NCBI GenBank assembly: GCA_001595385.3
Contig: LVEI03000001.1
Coordinates: 2,171,344 to 2,235,343, forward strand
Reading direction: 5' to 3'
DNA length: 64,000 nt
From: Deltaproteobacteria bacterium GWC2_55_46
GTDB lineage: Bacteria; Desulfobacterota; GWC2-55-46
Shown here: positions 33,755 to 42,943 of the stretch, one piece after another
How the letters are laid out: every line of letters starts with the position of its first letter
Numbering within the stretch: position 1 is the first letter of the stretch
The notes under the pieces: model-generated
Seen by the model: the letters and a program-made list of their open reading frames with translations, nothing else
What the model was told of the DNA's origin: nothing
The model's database searches: none
Position numbers and translations under genes: made by a program

Positions 33755-35269
33755 ATGGCCGGTCACCTTCTGAGTCTGATAATCTTCCTCCCGCTGCTGG
33801 GCGTGCTCCTCCTGCTCTTCATCAGGGACGAAAGGGCGCTCCGCTGGGTAGCCCTTGCCGCGGCGGCAGCCGACCTCGCCCTTACGATACCGCTGCTGTC
33901 CGGCTTCGATAACTCGACGCACAACATGCAGTTCGTCGAGAGATACGAGTGGATACCGTCGTGGAATGTATTCTATTACCTCGGCATCGACGGCATAAGC
34001 GTGCTCTTTATCTTCCTTACCGCGTTCCTGGGCGTCATATGCGTGCTCGCGTCATGGAACGCCATCCAGAAGAAGGTAAAGGAGTTCATGATATCGCTCC
34101 TGGTCATGCAGACCGCGATGTTAGGGGTCTTCGCTTCGCTTGACATGTTCCTGTTCTACCTTTTCTGGGAGGCGATGCTCATACCCATGTACCTCCTGAT
34201 CGGCATATGGGGCGGGGCCAACCGCATATATTCGGCAATAAAGTTCTTCATCTATACTCTGGCCGGCAGCATACTGATGCTCGTCGGGATGATAGCCCTT
34301 TATTACGCGGGCGGCGGCACACTCGACATACCGGCCCTTATGCAGACGAAGTACTCGTTCGCATTCCAGGCATGGGTCTTTATCGCCTTCTTCATAGCCT
34401 TCGCGGTGAAGGTCCCGATGTTCCCGTTCCACACATGGCTGCCTGACGCGCACGTCGACGCACCGACCGCCGGCAGTATAATACTGGCTGGAGTCATGCT
34501 CAAGATGGGCACCTACGGATTCCTCCGGTTCTCGATCCCGATGTTCCCGGACGCGTCAAGGTACTTCGCCACGCCGATAGTCATCATATCGCTCGTTGCC
34601 ATAATCTACGGCGCGTTCCTGGCGCTCGCGCAGAAAGACCTCAAAAAGCTCATCGCGTACTCGAGCATAAGCCACATGGGCTTCATAACCATGGGCCTCT
34701 TCCTCTTCAACAAGAACGGGGTAGAGGGCGCGATATTGCAGATGTTCAACCACGGAATAACGACCGGCGCGCTCTTCCTTTGCGTCGGGATAATATATGA
34801 AAGGACGCATACGAGGGATATAGGCGACTACGGATGGGCCGCAAGCCGCGTGCCTTTCTACGCCACCTTCCTTTTCATATTCTCGATAGCTTCACTTGGT
34901 TTTCCGGGTACGAACGGCTTCATAGGGGAGCTTCTTATCGCGTTCGGAGCCTTCGAGGCGTACAAGCCTTATCTGATATTCCTGCTCATAGGCATCGTCT
35001 TTGGCGCGGCCTATATGCTCTGGATGTTCAAGAGGATGGCCTATGGAGCGGACACCCACGGACACGGAGGGCACGGCCATGGGGGAGACGACCACGGCCA
35101 TAAGGTATGGGATATAGACTTCCGTGAGGCGCTGGCGCTGGCCGCCTTCATAGTCTTTGTCTTCTGGGTCGGTTTCCATCCCGAGGACTTCCTCGGCTAT
35201 ATGCACGAATCGGTAAGCAATCTCATAAGCCAGGCTAAGGCCAACAAGCTTTTGGTCTCAGGATTCTGA
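33755..35269 (+). CDS. nuoM: NADH-quinone oxidoreductase subunit M (with His-rich loop)
   Basis: A 504-residue antiporter-like subunit with a NuoM pattern: YYLGIDGISVLFIFLTAFL, FWEAMLIPMYLLIGIWGG (Glu of helix 5), FFIAFAVKVPMFPFHTWLPDAH (Lys of helix 7) and SSISHMGFITMGLF. An unusual loop DTHGHGGHGHGGDDHGH at about residues 433-449 is histidine-rich and may bind metal. It directly follows nuoK, where nuoL normally sits. An in-frame GTG three bases upstream is an alternative start. Confidence 0.94.
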   Translation: MAGHLLSLIIFLPLLGVLLLLFIRDERALRWVALAAAAADLALTIPLLSGFDNSTHNMQFVERYEWIPSWNVFYYLGIDGISVLFIFLTAFLGVICVLASWNAIQKKVKEFMISLLVMQTAMLGVFASLDMFLFYLFWEAMLIPMYLLIGIWGGANRIYSAIKFFIYTLAGSILMLVGMIALYYAGGGTLDIPALMQTKYSFAFQAWVFIAFFIAFAVKVPMFPFHTWLPDAHVDAPTAGSIILAGVMLKMGTYGFLRFSIPMFPDASRYFATPIVIISLVAIIYGAFLALAQKDLKKLIAYSSISHMGFITMGLFLFNKNGVEGAILQMFNHGITTGALFLCVGIIYERTHTRDIGDYGWAASRVPFYATFLFIFSIASLGFPGTNGFIGELLIAFGAFEAYKPYLIFLLIGIVFGAAYMLWMFKRMAYGADTHGHGGHGHGGDDHGHKVWDIDFREALALAAFIVFVFWVGFHPEDFLGYMHESVSNLISQAKANKLLVSGF

Positions 35270-35286
35270 GGCGCACAGGGGTATAA

Positions 35287-36726
35287 ATGTTCTTCTCAAC
35301 AGCAGACATAATAGCGGTACTGCCAGAGATAATCGTCTCAGGCGCGGCATGCCTCCTGCTGCTCGTGGACCTGGTCTTGCCGCGCGCAAAGAAGGGGGCC
35401 ATTGCGTTCCTCTCCGTCATAACCGTGCTCGTCGCCGCGTGGTTCTCATATAACCTCGCGGGCATGAGCGCGACGGCCTTCTCGGGGATGTTCGCGGCAG
35501 ACAATTACTCGGCCTTCTTCAAGCTCATCTTCTACGTCGTGACGGTCTTCACGATACTCGTCTCGCTCAAGTACCTGAAGACCGAGGAGATAGACATGGG
35601 CGAGTATTACGTCCTCATGCTCTTCTCCCTCACAGGGATGATGGTCATGGCCTCTGGCGCTGACCTCCTGACCATATACCTGGGCCTCGAGCTTGCGTCG
35701 CTGCCTGTCTATGTGCTCGTCGGATTCCTTCAGAAGAACAGGAAGTCGAACGAGGCGTCGATGAAGTACATCATACTCGGCGCCTTCTCGTCGGCTATCC
35801 TCCTTTACGGCATGTCCCTTGTATACGGCCTGACCGGCACGACCGAGCTTTCAGCCATAGCGGAGGCCCTTAGAAGCGGCTCTACCCAGGGGCCTCTCTT
35901 CGCGGTCGCCATTATAATGCTCGTGGCAGGTTTTGGCTTCAAGATCGCCGGATTCCCATTCCATATGTGGGCGCCCGACGCTTACGAAGGGGCCCCGACG
36001 CCCGTTACGGCTTTCATGTCCGCCGGGCCTAAGGCAGCGGCCTTCGCGGCGATCCTCAGGGTCTTCATCGAGGGGCTCCAGCCGGCGTACGGCGAATGGC
36101 AGATGGCTGTCGCCGTCGTGGCGGTAGGAAGCATGGTGGTTGGCAACATCACAGCCATAATGCAGACCAGCATAAAGCGCATGCTCGCCTATTCAAGCAT
36201 AGGGCACGCCGGTTATGCCCTCCTCGGCCTGGTGGCCGGAAGCGAGGAAGGGGTCGCCGGTGTCATGTTCTACATGTTCACCTACTCCTTCATGAACCTC
36301 GGCATATTCGGCATCGTGATAATGATGAGGAAGGACGGACAGTCCGGCGACCAGATAAGCCATTACGCCGGGCTTGCCAAGTCCAATAAGCTTACGGCAC
36401 TTGCCATGCTTATATTCCTTTTCTCGCTCGCCGGTATTCCGCCTACGGCCGGCTTCGTCGCCAAGTTCTACGTCTTCATGGCCCTTATAAACAAGGGCAT
36501 GGTAACGCTCGCGGTAATAGCGGCCTTGATGAGCGCAGCCGCGGCCTACTTCTATATAAGAATAGTCATGCTCATGTACATGAAGGAGCCTGAGAAGGAG
36601 TTCGCCCTTGTGAAGTCCTGGGGCCTGCTCTGCGTTCTGGTAATAGCCCTGGCGGCTGTCGTCGCCCTCGGCGTTTATCCGTCATACTTCATCAATCTCG
36701 CGCGCGGCGCGGCGTTGCCTTTATAG
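35287..36726 (+). CDS. nuoN: NADH-quinone oxidoreductase subunit N
   Basis: The 479-residue antiporter-like subunit has the NuoN pattern: MFAADNYSAFFKLIFYVVT, YLGLELASLPVYVLVGF, FKIAGFPFHMWAPDAYEGAPTPVTAFMSAGPKAAAF and YSSIGHAGYALLG. It starts 17 bases after nuoM. In classical operons it is the last nuo gene; here three further genes follow in the same direction. Confidence 0.95.
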   Translation: MFFSTADIIAVLPEIIVSGAACLLLLVDLVLPRAKKGAIAFLSVITVLVAAWFSYNLAGMSATAFSGMFAADNYSAFFKLIFYVVTVFTILVSLKYLKTEEIDMGEYYVLMLFSLTGMMVMASGADLLTIYLGLELASLPVYVLVGFLQKNRKSNEASMKYIILGAFSSAILLYGMSLVYGLTGTTELSAIAEALRSGSTQGPLFAVAIIMLVAGFGFKIAGFPFHMWAPDAYEGAPTPVTAFMSAGPKAAAFAAILRVFIEGLQPAYGEWQMAVAVVAVGSMVVGNITAIMQTSIKRMLAYSSIGHAGYALLGLVAGSEEGVAGVMFYMFTYSFMNLGIFGIVIMMRKDGQSGDQISHYAGLAKSNKLTALAMLIFLFSLAGIPPTAGFVAKFYVFMALINKGMVTLAVIAALMSAAAAYFYIRIVMLMYMKEPEKEFALVKSWGLLCVLVIALAAVVALGVYPSYFINLARGAALPL

Positions 36727-36744
36727 GGAAGGGAAAGGAATAGA

Positions 36745-38211
36745 ATGGAAACGATCGTCTCCATAAGACCGTTCATAGCGGTTTTGGCCTCGACGCTGGC
36801 CGTGGCCCTGATCGTCCTGTCCAAAAACAGGCCGAATCTGAGGGAGTTCTGGTCGTATGCTGCCGCCGCCGTCAAGTTCGCGGTGGTAATATCGCTCATA
36901 CCTGACATATACGCCGGGAAGATTGTCGAGTACACTGTCCTGAGCATTCTTCCGGGCATCGAGCTTAAGTTCAGGGTCGACCCGCTTGGCCTTTTCTTCG
37001 CTATCACCGCCTCTTTCCTCTGGATAATCGCGACGACGTACTCCATCGGGTATATGCGCTCTTTAAACGAGCACGCGCAGACCCGCTATTACGCCTGTTT
37101 CGCCATAGCGCTCGCCTCGGCCATAGGTGTAGCCTTCTCGGCGAACCTCTTTACGCTCTATCTCTTCTACGAGATACTGAGCGTGATGACCTATCCGCTT
37201 GTGGCGCACCATGAGGACGACGAGGCCTGGGAGGGCAGCAAGAAGTACATCGTCTATCTCATGGGGGCGTCGAAGACGTTCCTCCTGGGCGCGCTCATAC
37301 TGACGTACATGCTCACCGGCACGCTCGATTTCAAGCAGGGCGGCATCTTCACGACCGATATGTCGCAGCTTCTCGTGACCATCACCTATATATGCTTCCT
37401 CGCGGGCTTCGCCAAGGCAGGCATCATGCCGCTACATAACTGGCTGCCGTCCGCGATGGTCGCCCCGACGCCAGTGAGCGCACTCCTGCACGCGGTCGCG
37501 GTCGTCAAGGTCGGCGTCTTCTCCGTGGTGAGGGTGATGCTCGACGTCTTCGGTATCGATGTCCTCTCTGCCTTCAACCTCGGCATGCCTACGGTCTATT
37601 TCGTCTCGTTCACGATAATTCTGGCTTCGATAATCGCCCTTACGAAGGACGATCTCAAGGCGAGGCTCGCTTACTCGACAGTCAGCCAGCTCTCATATGT
37701 CATACTCGGCGTGGCGCTGCTGACGCCCCATGGCATAACCGGCGGCATACTTCACATCGGGAACCACGCCTTCTCGAAGATCACGCTCTTTTTCTGCGCA
37801 GGCTCGATATTCGTGGCCTCTCACGTCAAGAAGATCAGCCACCTTAGCGGCATCGGCCACAAGATGCCCGTTACGATGGCTGCCTTTACAATAGGCTCAT
37901 TGAGCATGATCGGCGTCCCGGCGGTGGCGGGGTTCACCAGCAAATGGTATATGGGCATCGGCGCGATTGAAGCCAAGGATATCGTCCCGCTTATCGTCCT
38001 TCTGTCGAGCACGGTCCTTAACGCGGCGTACTTCCTCCCGATCGTCTTCAAGGCCTTCTTTGAGAGCCCTGAGGGCAACACGCATATCGAAGGAGTAAAG
38101 GAAGCCCCTGGCTTCGTCCTTGTGCCGCTCATTATAACGGCGGTCATAACCGTAGGGATAGGGATCTACCCAGACTTTTTCCTGTCGCTGGCTGAGAGGG
38201 TCCTGAGATGA
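36745..38211 (+). CDS. Antiporter-like complex I/Mrp subunit (NuoM/MrpD-type)
   Basis: A 488-residue polytopic protein of the NuoL/M/N-MrpA/D superfamily. Key helices are YLFYEILSVMTYPLVAHH (Glu of the proton path), FAKAGIMPLHNWLPSAMVAPTPVSALLHAVAVVKVGVF (two Lys) and YSTVSQLSYVILG. The SALLHAVAVVKVGVF helix and the start fit Mrp antiporter D or Hyf/Ech-type subunits better than NuoL. It lies 18 bases after nuoN, making a fourth antiporter-like subunit together with the 583-residue protein downstream. Whether it is part of complex I or a separate Na+/H+ module is unknown. Confidence 0.85.
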   Translation: METIVSIRPFIAVLASTLAVALIVLSKNRPNLREFWSYAAAAVKFAVVISLIPDIYAGKIVEYTVLSILPGIELKFRVDPLGLFFAITASFLWIIATTYSIGYMRSLNEHAQTRYYACFAIALASAIGVAFSANLFTLYLFYEILSVMTYPLVAHHEDDEAWEGSKKYIVYLMGASKTFLLGALILTYMLTGTLDFKQGGIFTTDMSQLLVTITYICFLAGFAKAGIMPLHNWLPSAMVAPTPVSALLHAVAVVKVGVFSVVRVMLDVFGIDVLSAFNLGMPTVYFVSFTIILASIIALTKDDLKARLAYSTVSQLSYVILGVALLTPHGITGGILHIGNHAFSKITLFFCAGSIFVASHVKKISHLSGIGHKMPVTMAAFTIGSLSMIGVPAVAGFTSKWYMGIGAIEAKDIVPLIVLLSSTVLNAAYFLPIVFKAFFESPEGNTHIEGVKEAPGFVLVPLIITAVITVGIGIYPDFFLSLAERVLR

Positions 38212-38456
38212 GACTTGAGAAGATCTTCGATAACCCGCAGAGGTTGCAGACCCTCAAGTGGGTCTTGTACGCGGCGATGGCCGTTTTCATCGTCCTCGAC
38301 TTTGTTATCCCGAGGCATCACGTCGAGTTTTTCTGGGACGAGGTCCCGGGGTTCAGCGCGGCCTTCGGCTTCGCGGCCTTCGTTGTCGTAGTGGTAGTAG
38401 CGAAGGCCCTTGGAAGGCTCTTTCTGCAAAAAGACGAGGACTATTATGAAAAATAG
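38208..38456 (+). CDS. Small two-helix membrane protein between antiporter-like subunits
   Basis: An 82-residue protein (MRLEKIFDNPQRLQTLKWVL start) with two transmembrane segments near 16-35 and 50-68 and a charged tail (LQKDEDYYEK). The ATG overlaps the TGA of the preceding gene. Small proteins of this shape are often found with Mrp-type or hydrogenase-linked antiporter subunits. I do not recognise it by family. Confidence 0.75.
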   Translation: MRLEKIFDNPQRLQTLKWVLYAAMAVFIVLDFVIPRHHVEFFWDEVPGFSAAFGFAAFVVVVVVAKALGRLFLQKDEDYYEK

Positions 38457-38476
38457 CCTCAGGGGAATGGACTCAT

Positions 38477-40228
38477 ATGCCTAACTGGATACATCCGGCC
38501 GCCATACTCGTACTCGGCTCGATCCTTATCCCGCTCTTCAAGGGCAGGGTGAGGCAGGCCTATATACTCCTGCTACCGGCGCTCGCTTTCCTGAGCGTGC
38601 TTACGATGGACTACGGGACCTACGGAACGTATCACGTCCTCGGCCTTGATATAACGTTCGGGAGGGTAGACAGGCTCTCTTACGCCTTCGCCTTCATATT
38701 CACGCTGATGGCGTTCATAAGCGGCGTCTACAGCCTCAATGTGAAGGAGAGCGGCCACCATATAGCCGCCTATGTCTACGCCGGGAGCGCCACCGGCCTC
38801 ACTTTCGCCGGTGACTACCTGACGCTCTTCCTTTTCGCGGAGTTCATGGCCTTCGGCTCCTTGTGCCTCATCCTTTACAGAAGGACGTCGGAGTCGACCA
38901 GGGCGGCATACCGCTACATACTTATGCACATCTTCAGCGGCGTATGCATGCTGGGAGGCGCCCTTCTTCAGTATTCCCAGACCGGCAGTTTCGCCTTTGA
39001 CCATGTAACGGCAGGCGGGCTTGCCGCGGTCCTCCTCTTCATAGGCTTCATAACAAACGCCGCAGTGCCGCCCTTTAGCGCGTGGCTTACTGACGCGTAT
39101 CCGCTGGCAACGATACCTGGCGCCGTCTTCATGTCTTCCTTCACCACAAAGAGCGCGGTCTATACGCTGGCGAGGGGCTTCGCGGGGACAGATATACTCA
39201 TAGTGCTCGGTGTCATAATGGCCGTCTATGGCACTATATACGCTATCCTTGAAAACGACATCCGGCGGCTCCCGGCCTACTCGACCATAAGCCAGGTCGG
39301 CTACATGGTCACGGCGGTCGGCATAGGCACCGAGCTTGCCATAAACGGCGTTGCTGCGCACGCCTTCGCGCATATACTCTACAAGGGCCTTCTTTTCATG
39401 GGCGCCGGCTCTGTCCTTTATATGACAGGCAGGTCGAAGCTCACGGACCTTGGTGGCCTCTATAAGTCTATGCCGTGGACCTTTGTCCTCTATATGGTCG
39501 GTGGGCTTGCGATATCTGCCATCCCGCTTACCAGCGGCTTTGTCAGTAAATCTCTGATCCTCTCGGCCGCCGGCGAAGAGCACCTGATGCTGGCCTGGGT
39601 ATTCCTGACGCTCGCCTCTGTCGGCACGTTCATCCATACGGGGCTTAAGCTTCCGTATTATACCTTCCTTTCCAAGGACTCAGGGGTACAGGCAAAGGAC
39701 CCGCCGAAGAACATGCTTATAGGCATGGGCCTTGCCGCCTTCATGTGCATATTCATAGGCGTCTTCCCGCAGTTCCTCTACGGGCTGCTGCCGTACGCGC
39801 TGGAGTATCATCCTTATACCGCCGAACATGTGGTCTGGACCGCACAGATGCTTGTTTTTGCCGGATTCGGGTTCATGGTCTTCAAAAAGCACCTCGCCGG
39901 GGAGAGGACCATAAGCCTCGATACCGACTGGTTCTACCGCAGGGGCGGCGTGATGTTCCTGAAGCTCGCCTATGGCCTGTTCGGAGCGCTTGACGATATC
40001 ATCAGCAACCTTTACAGGCATATACTCTCCGGCGTCAAGAAGGCGGCAGCCCTGTGCTGGGCGTTCGACTTCAAGTGGATCGACGGTATAGTCAACGGTG
40101 TTGCCGGGCTGGTCGTATACGTATCCGGGGATCTCCGCCGCCTGCAGACCGGCAAGCTTCAGCACTACGCGATAACAATACTCCTGGGGCTTCTCTTCCT
40201 CGTAAACGCAGTAATCTTCTTGTCTTAA
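38477..40228 (+). CDS. Antiporter-like subunit with a NuoL-type C-terminal end
   Basis: A 583-residue membrane protein. The core helices (LFLFAEFMAFGSLCLILYRR; FTTKSAVYTLARGF; YSTISQVGYMVTAVG) are MrpD-like, but the last 50 residues, with RRLQTGKLQHYAITILLGLLF, resemble the end of NuoL, where this segment anchors the lateral helix. NuoL is otherwise missing from the operon, so this protein is the best candidate to fill its place; that is inference. It ends the operon and is followed six bases later by ispE. Confidence 0.82.
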   Translation: MPNWIHPAAILVLGSILIPLFKGRVRQAYILLLPALAFLSVLTMDYGTYGTYHVLGLDITFGRVDRLSYAFAFIFTLMAFISGVYSLNVKESGHHIAAYVYAGSATGLTFAGDYLTLFLFAEFMAFGSLCLILYRRTSESTRAAYRYILMHIFSGVCMLGGALLQYSQTGSFAFDHVTAGGLAAVLLFIGFITNAAVPPFSAWLTDAYPLATIPGAVFMSSFTTKSAVYTLARGFAGTDILIVLGVIMAVYGTIYAILENDIRRLPAYSTISQVGYMVTAVGIGTELAINGVAAHAFAHILYKGLLFMGAGSVLYMTGRSKLTDLGGLYKSMPWTFVLYMVGGLAISAIPLTSGFVSKSLILSAAGEEHLMLAWVFLTLASVGTFIHTGLKLPYYTFLSKDSGVQAKDPPKNMLIGMGLAAFMCIFIGVFPQFLYGLLPYALEYHPYTAEHVVWTAQMLVFAGFGFMVFKKHLAGERTISLDTDWFYRRGGVMFLKLAYGLFGALDDIISNLYRHILSGVKKAAALCWAFDFKWIDGIVNGVAGLVVYVSGDLRRLQTGKLQHYAITILLGLLFLVNAVIFLS

Positions 40229-40233
40229 GGGCC

Positions 40234-41085
40234 ATGTCCCTCAAGGTACTTTCCCCCGCCAAGGTCAACCTGTTCCTGCGCGTACTGCGGAAAAGGCCCG
40301 ACGGGTACCATGATATATATTCCCTCATGCAGCCCGTGTCCCTCTTTGACGAGGTCACAATCGACCTCAAAGAGGGGCGCGGGATAACTGTAAGCTCTGA
40401 TAACAGCGCCCTGCCCGATGGCCCTGAAAATCTCGCCTACCGCGGAGCCTCTCTCTTCCTTAAGACCGCTGGCATAGAAAGATCGGTCAAGATCCATATA
40501 AGAAAAAGGATCCCTGTCGGGGGCGGGCTTGGTGGTGGAAGTTCTAACGCCGCTTCAGTTTTGTTGGGGCTCAACGCCCTTACAGGCGCTTGCCTTGACG
40601 AGGATGTGATGCTGCGGACGGCATCCGGTTTAGGCGCGGACGTGCCTTTCTTCATACTCAAGTCAGGCGCTCTGGCCACAGGGACCGGCACGACGCTCCA
40701 GAAGGTCAATTTGCCGGAAATTCACTATGTTCTGGTAAACCCCGGGTTTCATGTCTCCACGGCCTGGGTATATAGCAATTTGGACTTGACAAAAAAAACC
40801 GAAGATAATATCTTAACATATTCCTTTGAGTCCATCGGGGGGGCTGAAAGCCTTAAGGGTTTGCTTTATAATGACCTTGAGGCCGTGACATTGAAAAGGC
40901 ACCCTGAGCTGGGTAAGCTTAAAAGGACCCTTGTGGACAACGGCGCCATCGGCGCTCTCATGTCGGGAAGCGGCCCGACGGTCTTTGGGATGTTCAAAGA
41001 CGGGGATACGGCCCGGAAGGCGAGCGTGGCTATAAAGGCAAGCCTTGATGAGAGGTCTTTGGTCTTCGCCGTGAAAGGCATTTAG
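40234..41085 (+). CDS. ispE: 4-diphosphocytidyl-2-C-methyl-D-erythritol kinase
   Basis: A 283-residue GHMP kinase of the MEP isoprenoid pathway. I chose the ATG at 40234 (MSLKVLSPAKVNLFLRVLRKRPDGYHD), where the IspE fold starts, although the frame is open further upstream inside the previous gene. The ATP-binding loop PVGGGLGGGSSNAA and the C-terminal MSGSGPTVFGMF are clear. It begins six bases after the last antiporter gene; it may be read through from that operon. Confidence 0.95.
   Translation: MSLKVLSPAKVNLFLRVLRKRPDGYHDIYSLMQPVSLFDEVTIDLKEGRGITVSSDNSALPDGPENLAYRGASLFLKTAGIERSVKIHIRKRIPVGGGLGGGSSNAASVLLGLNALTGACLDEDVMLRTASGLGADVPFFILKSGALATGTGTTLQKVNLPEIHYVLVNPGFHVSTAWVYSNLDLTKKTEDNILTYSFESIGGAESLKGLLYNDLEAVTLKRHPELGKLKRTLVDNGAIGALMSGSGPTVFGMFKDGDTARKASVAIKASLDERSLVFAVKGI
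40786..40814 (+). promoter_or_regulatory. Possible internal promoter within ispE for tRNA-Gln and prs
   Basis: TTGACA and TATCTT with 17-base spacing lie inside the ispE reading frame, about 340 bases before the tRNA. The same pair of boxes occurs at the nuo promoter. The A-rich spacer is unusual for this GC-rich genome. Confidence 0.4.
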
Positions 41086-41151
41086 TTTCTGCCAAAGCTC
41101 AAGCGCTTTGGGTCGCTTTTTTTTCAGCAACAGTTGGAACCGGGGTACTGC

Positions 41152-41226
41152 TGGGGCGTCGCCAAGCGGTAAGGCACGGGGTTTTGATCCCCGCACCCGG
41201 AGGTTCGAATCCTCCCGCCCCAACCA
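41152..41226 (+). tRNA. tRNA-Gln (UUG anticodon)
   Basis: The sequence folds as a cloverleaf: acceptor TGGGGCG pairs with CGCCCCA, the D-arm is in GCCAAGCGGTAAGGC, the anticodon stem is CGGGG/CCCCG with loop TTTTGAT (anticodon TTG at 41184-41186), and the T-arm is GGAGG-TTCGAAT-CCTCC. A discriminator A and an encoded CCA end it at 41226. It lies between ispE and prs. Confidence 0.96.
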
Positions 41227-41260
41227 TGTTGTACTTAAACTTAAAGCTGGATAGGACACG

Positions 41261-42196
41261 ATGGATAGGATAAAGGTATTCGCGGGTAATTCGAACAAGG
41301 CGCTCGCGGTCGAGATCTGCGAACACCTTGGAATAGAGCTTGGTAAATCCGACGTCAGGAGCTTCAGCGACGGCGAGGTATATGTAGATATACAGGAGAG
41401 CGTCAGGGGCGTTGAGGTCTATGTCGTCCAGTCCACCTGCATGCCATGCAACGACAACCTGATGGAGCTTCTTATAATGCTCGACGCTTTCAAGAGAGCG
41501 TCGGCATGTTCAATAACAGCCGTTATACCTTATTACGGCTATGCCAGGCAGGACAGGAAGGTAGCGCCGAGGACACCGATATCAGCCAAGCTGGTCGCGG
41601 ACCTCATAACCGTCGCCGGGGCCACCAGGGTCGTATGCGTAGACCTGCACGCCGGGCAGATACAGGGGTTTTTCAATATCCCGGTCGACCACCTCTACGC
41701 GACACCAGTGCTCTTGAGCTACATAAAGGAGAACTTCAATAACGACGTTGTCGTGGTCTCGCCTGACGCGGGCGGCGTCGAGAGGGCGAGGGCCTTCGCG
41801 AAGAGGCTCGGGAGCACGCTTGCCATAATCGACAAGAGGCGGCCCAGGCCCAACGTCTCCGAGGTGATGAACATAATCGGAGAGGTCGAGGGCAAGACAG
41901 CCGTGTTGCTTGACGACATGATAGATACCGCGGGGACCATAACCCAGGCCGCTGTCGCCTTGCAAAACAATGGCGCAAAGCACGTATACGCCTGCTCGAC
42001 GCATGCGGTGCTTTCGGGGCCGGCTATCGAACGGATCGATAACTCCCCTATAAAGGAACTGGTCGTGACAAATACCATCCCCATGAGGGAGAGCGCCAAT
42101 TCTCCAAAGATAAAAAGGCTTTCAGTCGGCCCGCTCCTGGGCGAGGCGATAAAGAGGATACACTACGGCGAATCGGTAAGCTCACTTTTCGTCTAA
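41261..42196 (+). CDS. prs: Ribose-phosphate pyrophosphokinase
   Basis: The 311-residue PRPP synthase supplies PRPP to nucleotide, His and Trp synthesis. Visible motifs are the [21 protein letters not shown] flexible loop (near 96-116), the [18 protein letters not shown] region, and the PRPP loop [13 protein letters not shown] (near 216-228). It follows tRNA-Gln by 34 bases and precedes rplY; prs next to ctc/rplY and pth is a common bacterial arrangement. Confidence 0.97.
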   Translation: MDRIKVFAGNSNKALAVEICEHLGIELGKSDVRSFSDGEVYVDIQESVRGVEVYVVQSTCMPCNDNLMELLIMLDAFKRASACSITAVIPYYGYARQDRKVAPRTPISAKLVADLITVAGATRVVCVDLHAGQIQGFFNIPVDHLYATPVLLSYIKENFNNDVVVVSPDAGGVERARAFAKRLGSTLAIIDKRRPRPNVSEVMNIIGEVEGKTAVLLDDMIDTAGTITQAAVALQNNGAKHVYACSTHAVLSGPAIERIDNSPIKELVVTNTIPMRESANSPKIKRLSVGPLLGEAIKRIHYGESVSSLFV

Positions 42197-42250
42197 ACAA
42201 TTTAAAATCGATTCAACGCCTAACTTTTTGAATAATACCGGAGGAAACAG

Positions 42251-42901
42251 ATGGAACAGATAAATCTTGCTGCTCAGCAGAGGAATGAAAGGGGCAAAGG
42301 CCCCGCGGGAAGGCTCAGGGCGAATGGAATGGTGCCTGGCGTCCTGTACGGCCCAGGAGTCGAAGGGGCGATCGCGGTGACGATCGGCCTTAAGGAGCTC
42401 GATAAGGCGCTCCATACACACGCGGGCGGCAACGTCCTTGTGAACCTTGACATAGCCGGAGATAAGAAGCGCACCGTCATGTTCAAGGAGGTGCTCCGCC
42501 ACCCCCTCAAGCGTACGGTAGAGCACGTAGACCTCCTTGAGGTACAGATGGACCACAAGGTCGTGGTCGAGGTCCCGGTCCACCTTGTGGGCAAGGCGGC
42601 AGGTCTGGCTTTCGGCGGCATAGTCCAGCACGAGACCAGGAAGGTCAGGCTGGAGTGCCTGCCAGGGAATATCCCGGACAGTATCGATGTTGATATCACC
42701 CCGCTTGGAGTAGGCCATTCCTTCCATGTCAAGGATATCAGCCTCAAGGAAGGGCTTGTGGCGCTCGACGAACCGGAGCTTACGGTCGTCTCTATAGTGG
42801 CCCCGACAGCCGAGGTCGCGCCAAAGACGGCTGAAGAGGTCGAGGCTGAGCTCGCGAAGAGCTTCGAGGAGAAGGAAGGGGCCAAGAAGGAGAAGGAGTA
42901 A
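42251..42901 (+). CDS. rplY: 50S ribosomal protein L25, general stress (Ctc) form
   Basis: A 216-residue two-domain L25/Ctc protein (E. coli L25 is 94 residues). The N-terminal 5S-rRNA-binding domain contains AQQRNERGKGPAGRLRANGMVPGVLYG and FKEVLRHPLKRTVEHVDLLEV. The C-terminal beta domain follows, ending in an acidic/Lys-rich tail. A GGAGGAAAC ribosome-binding site precedes the ATG. It sits between prs and pth. Confidence 0.95.
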   Translation: MEQINLAAQQRNERGKGPAGRLRANGMVPGVLYGPGVEGAIAVTIGLKELDKALHTHAGGNVLVNLDIAGDKKRTVMFKEVLRHPLKRTVEHVDLLEVQMDHKVVVEVPVHLVGKAAGLAFGGIVQHETRKVRLECLPGNIPDSIDVDITPLGVGHSFHVKDISLKEGLVALDEPELTVVSIVAPTAEVAPKTAEEVEAELAKSFEEKEGAKKEKE

Positions 42902-42943
42902 TACTCCTTCTTAAGCTTCCATGCCGCCACGGGGGGTCGCCTG

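Noticed and set aside
38573..39637. Long minus-strand open frame opposite the last antiporter-like gene
   Set aside because: It is antisense to a clear membrane subunit, and its product is rich in Arg, Glu and Gly, as expected for a shadow frame.
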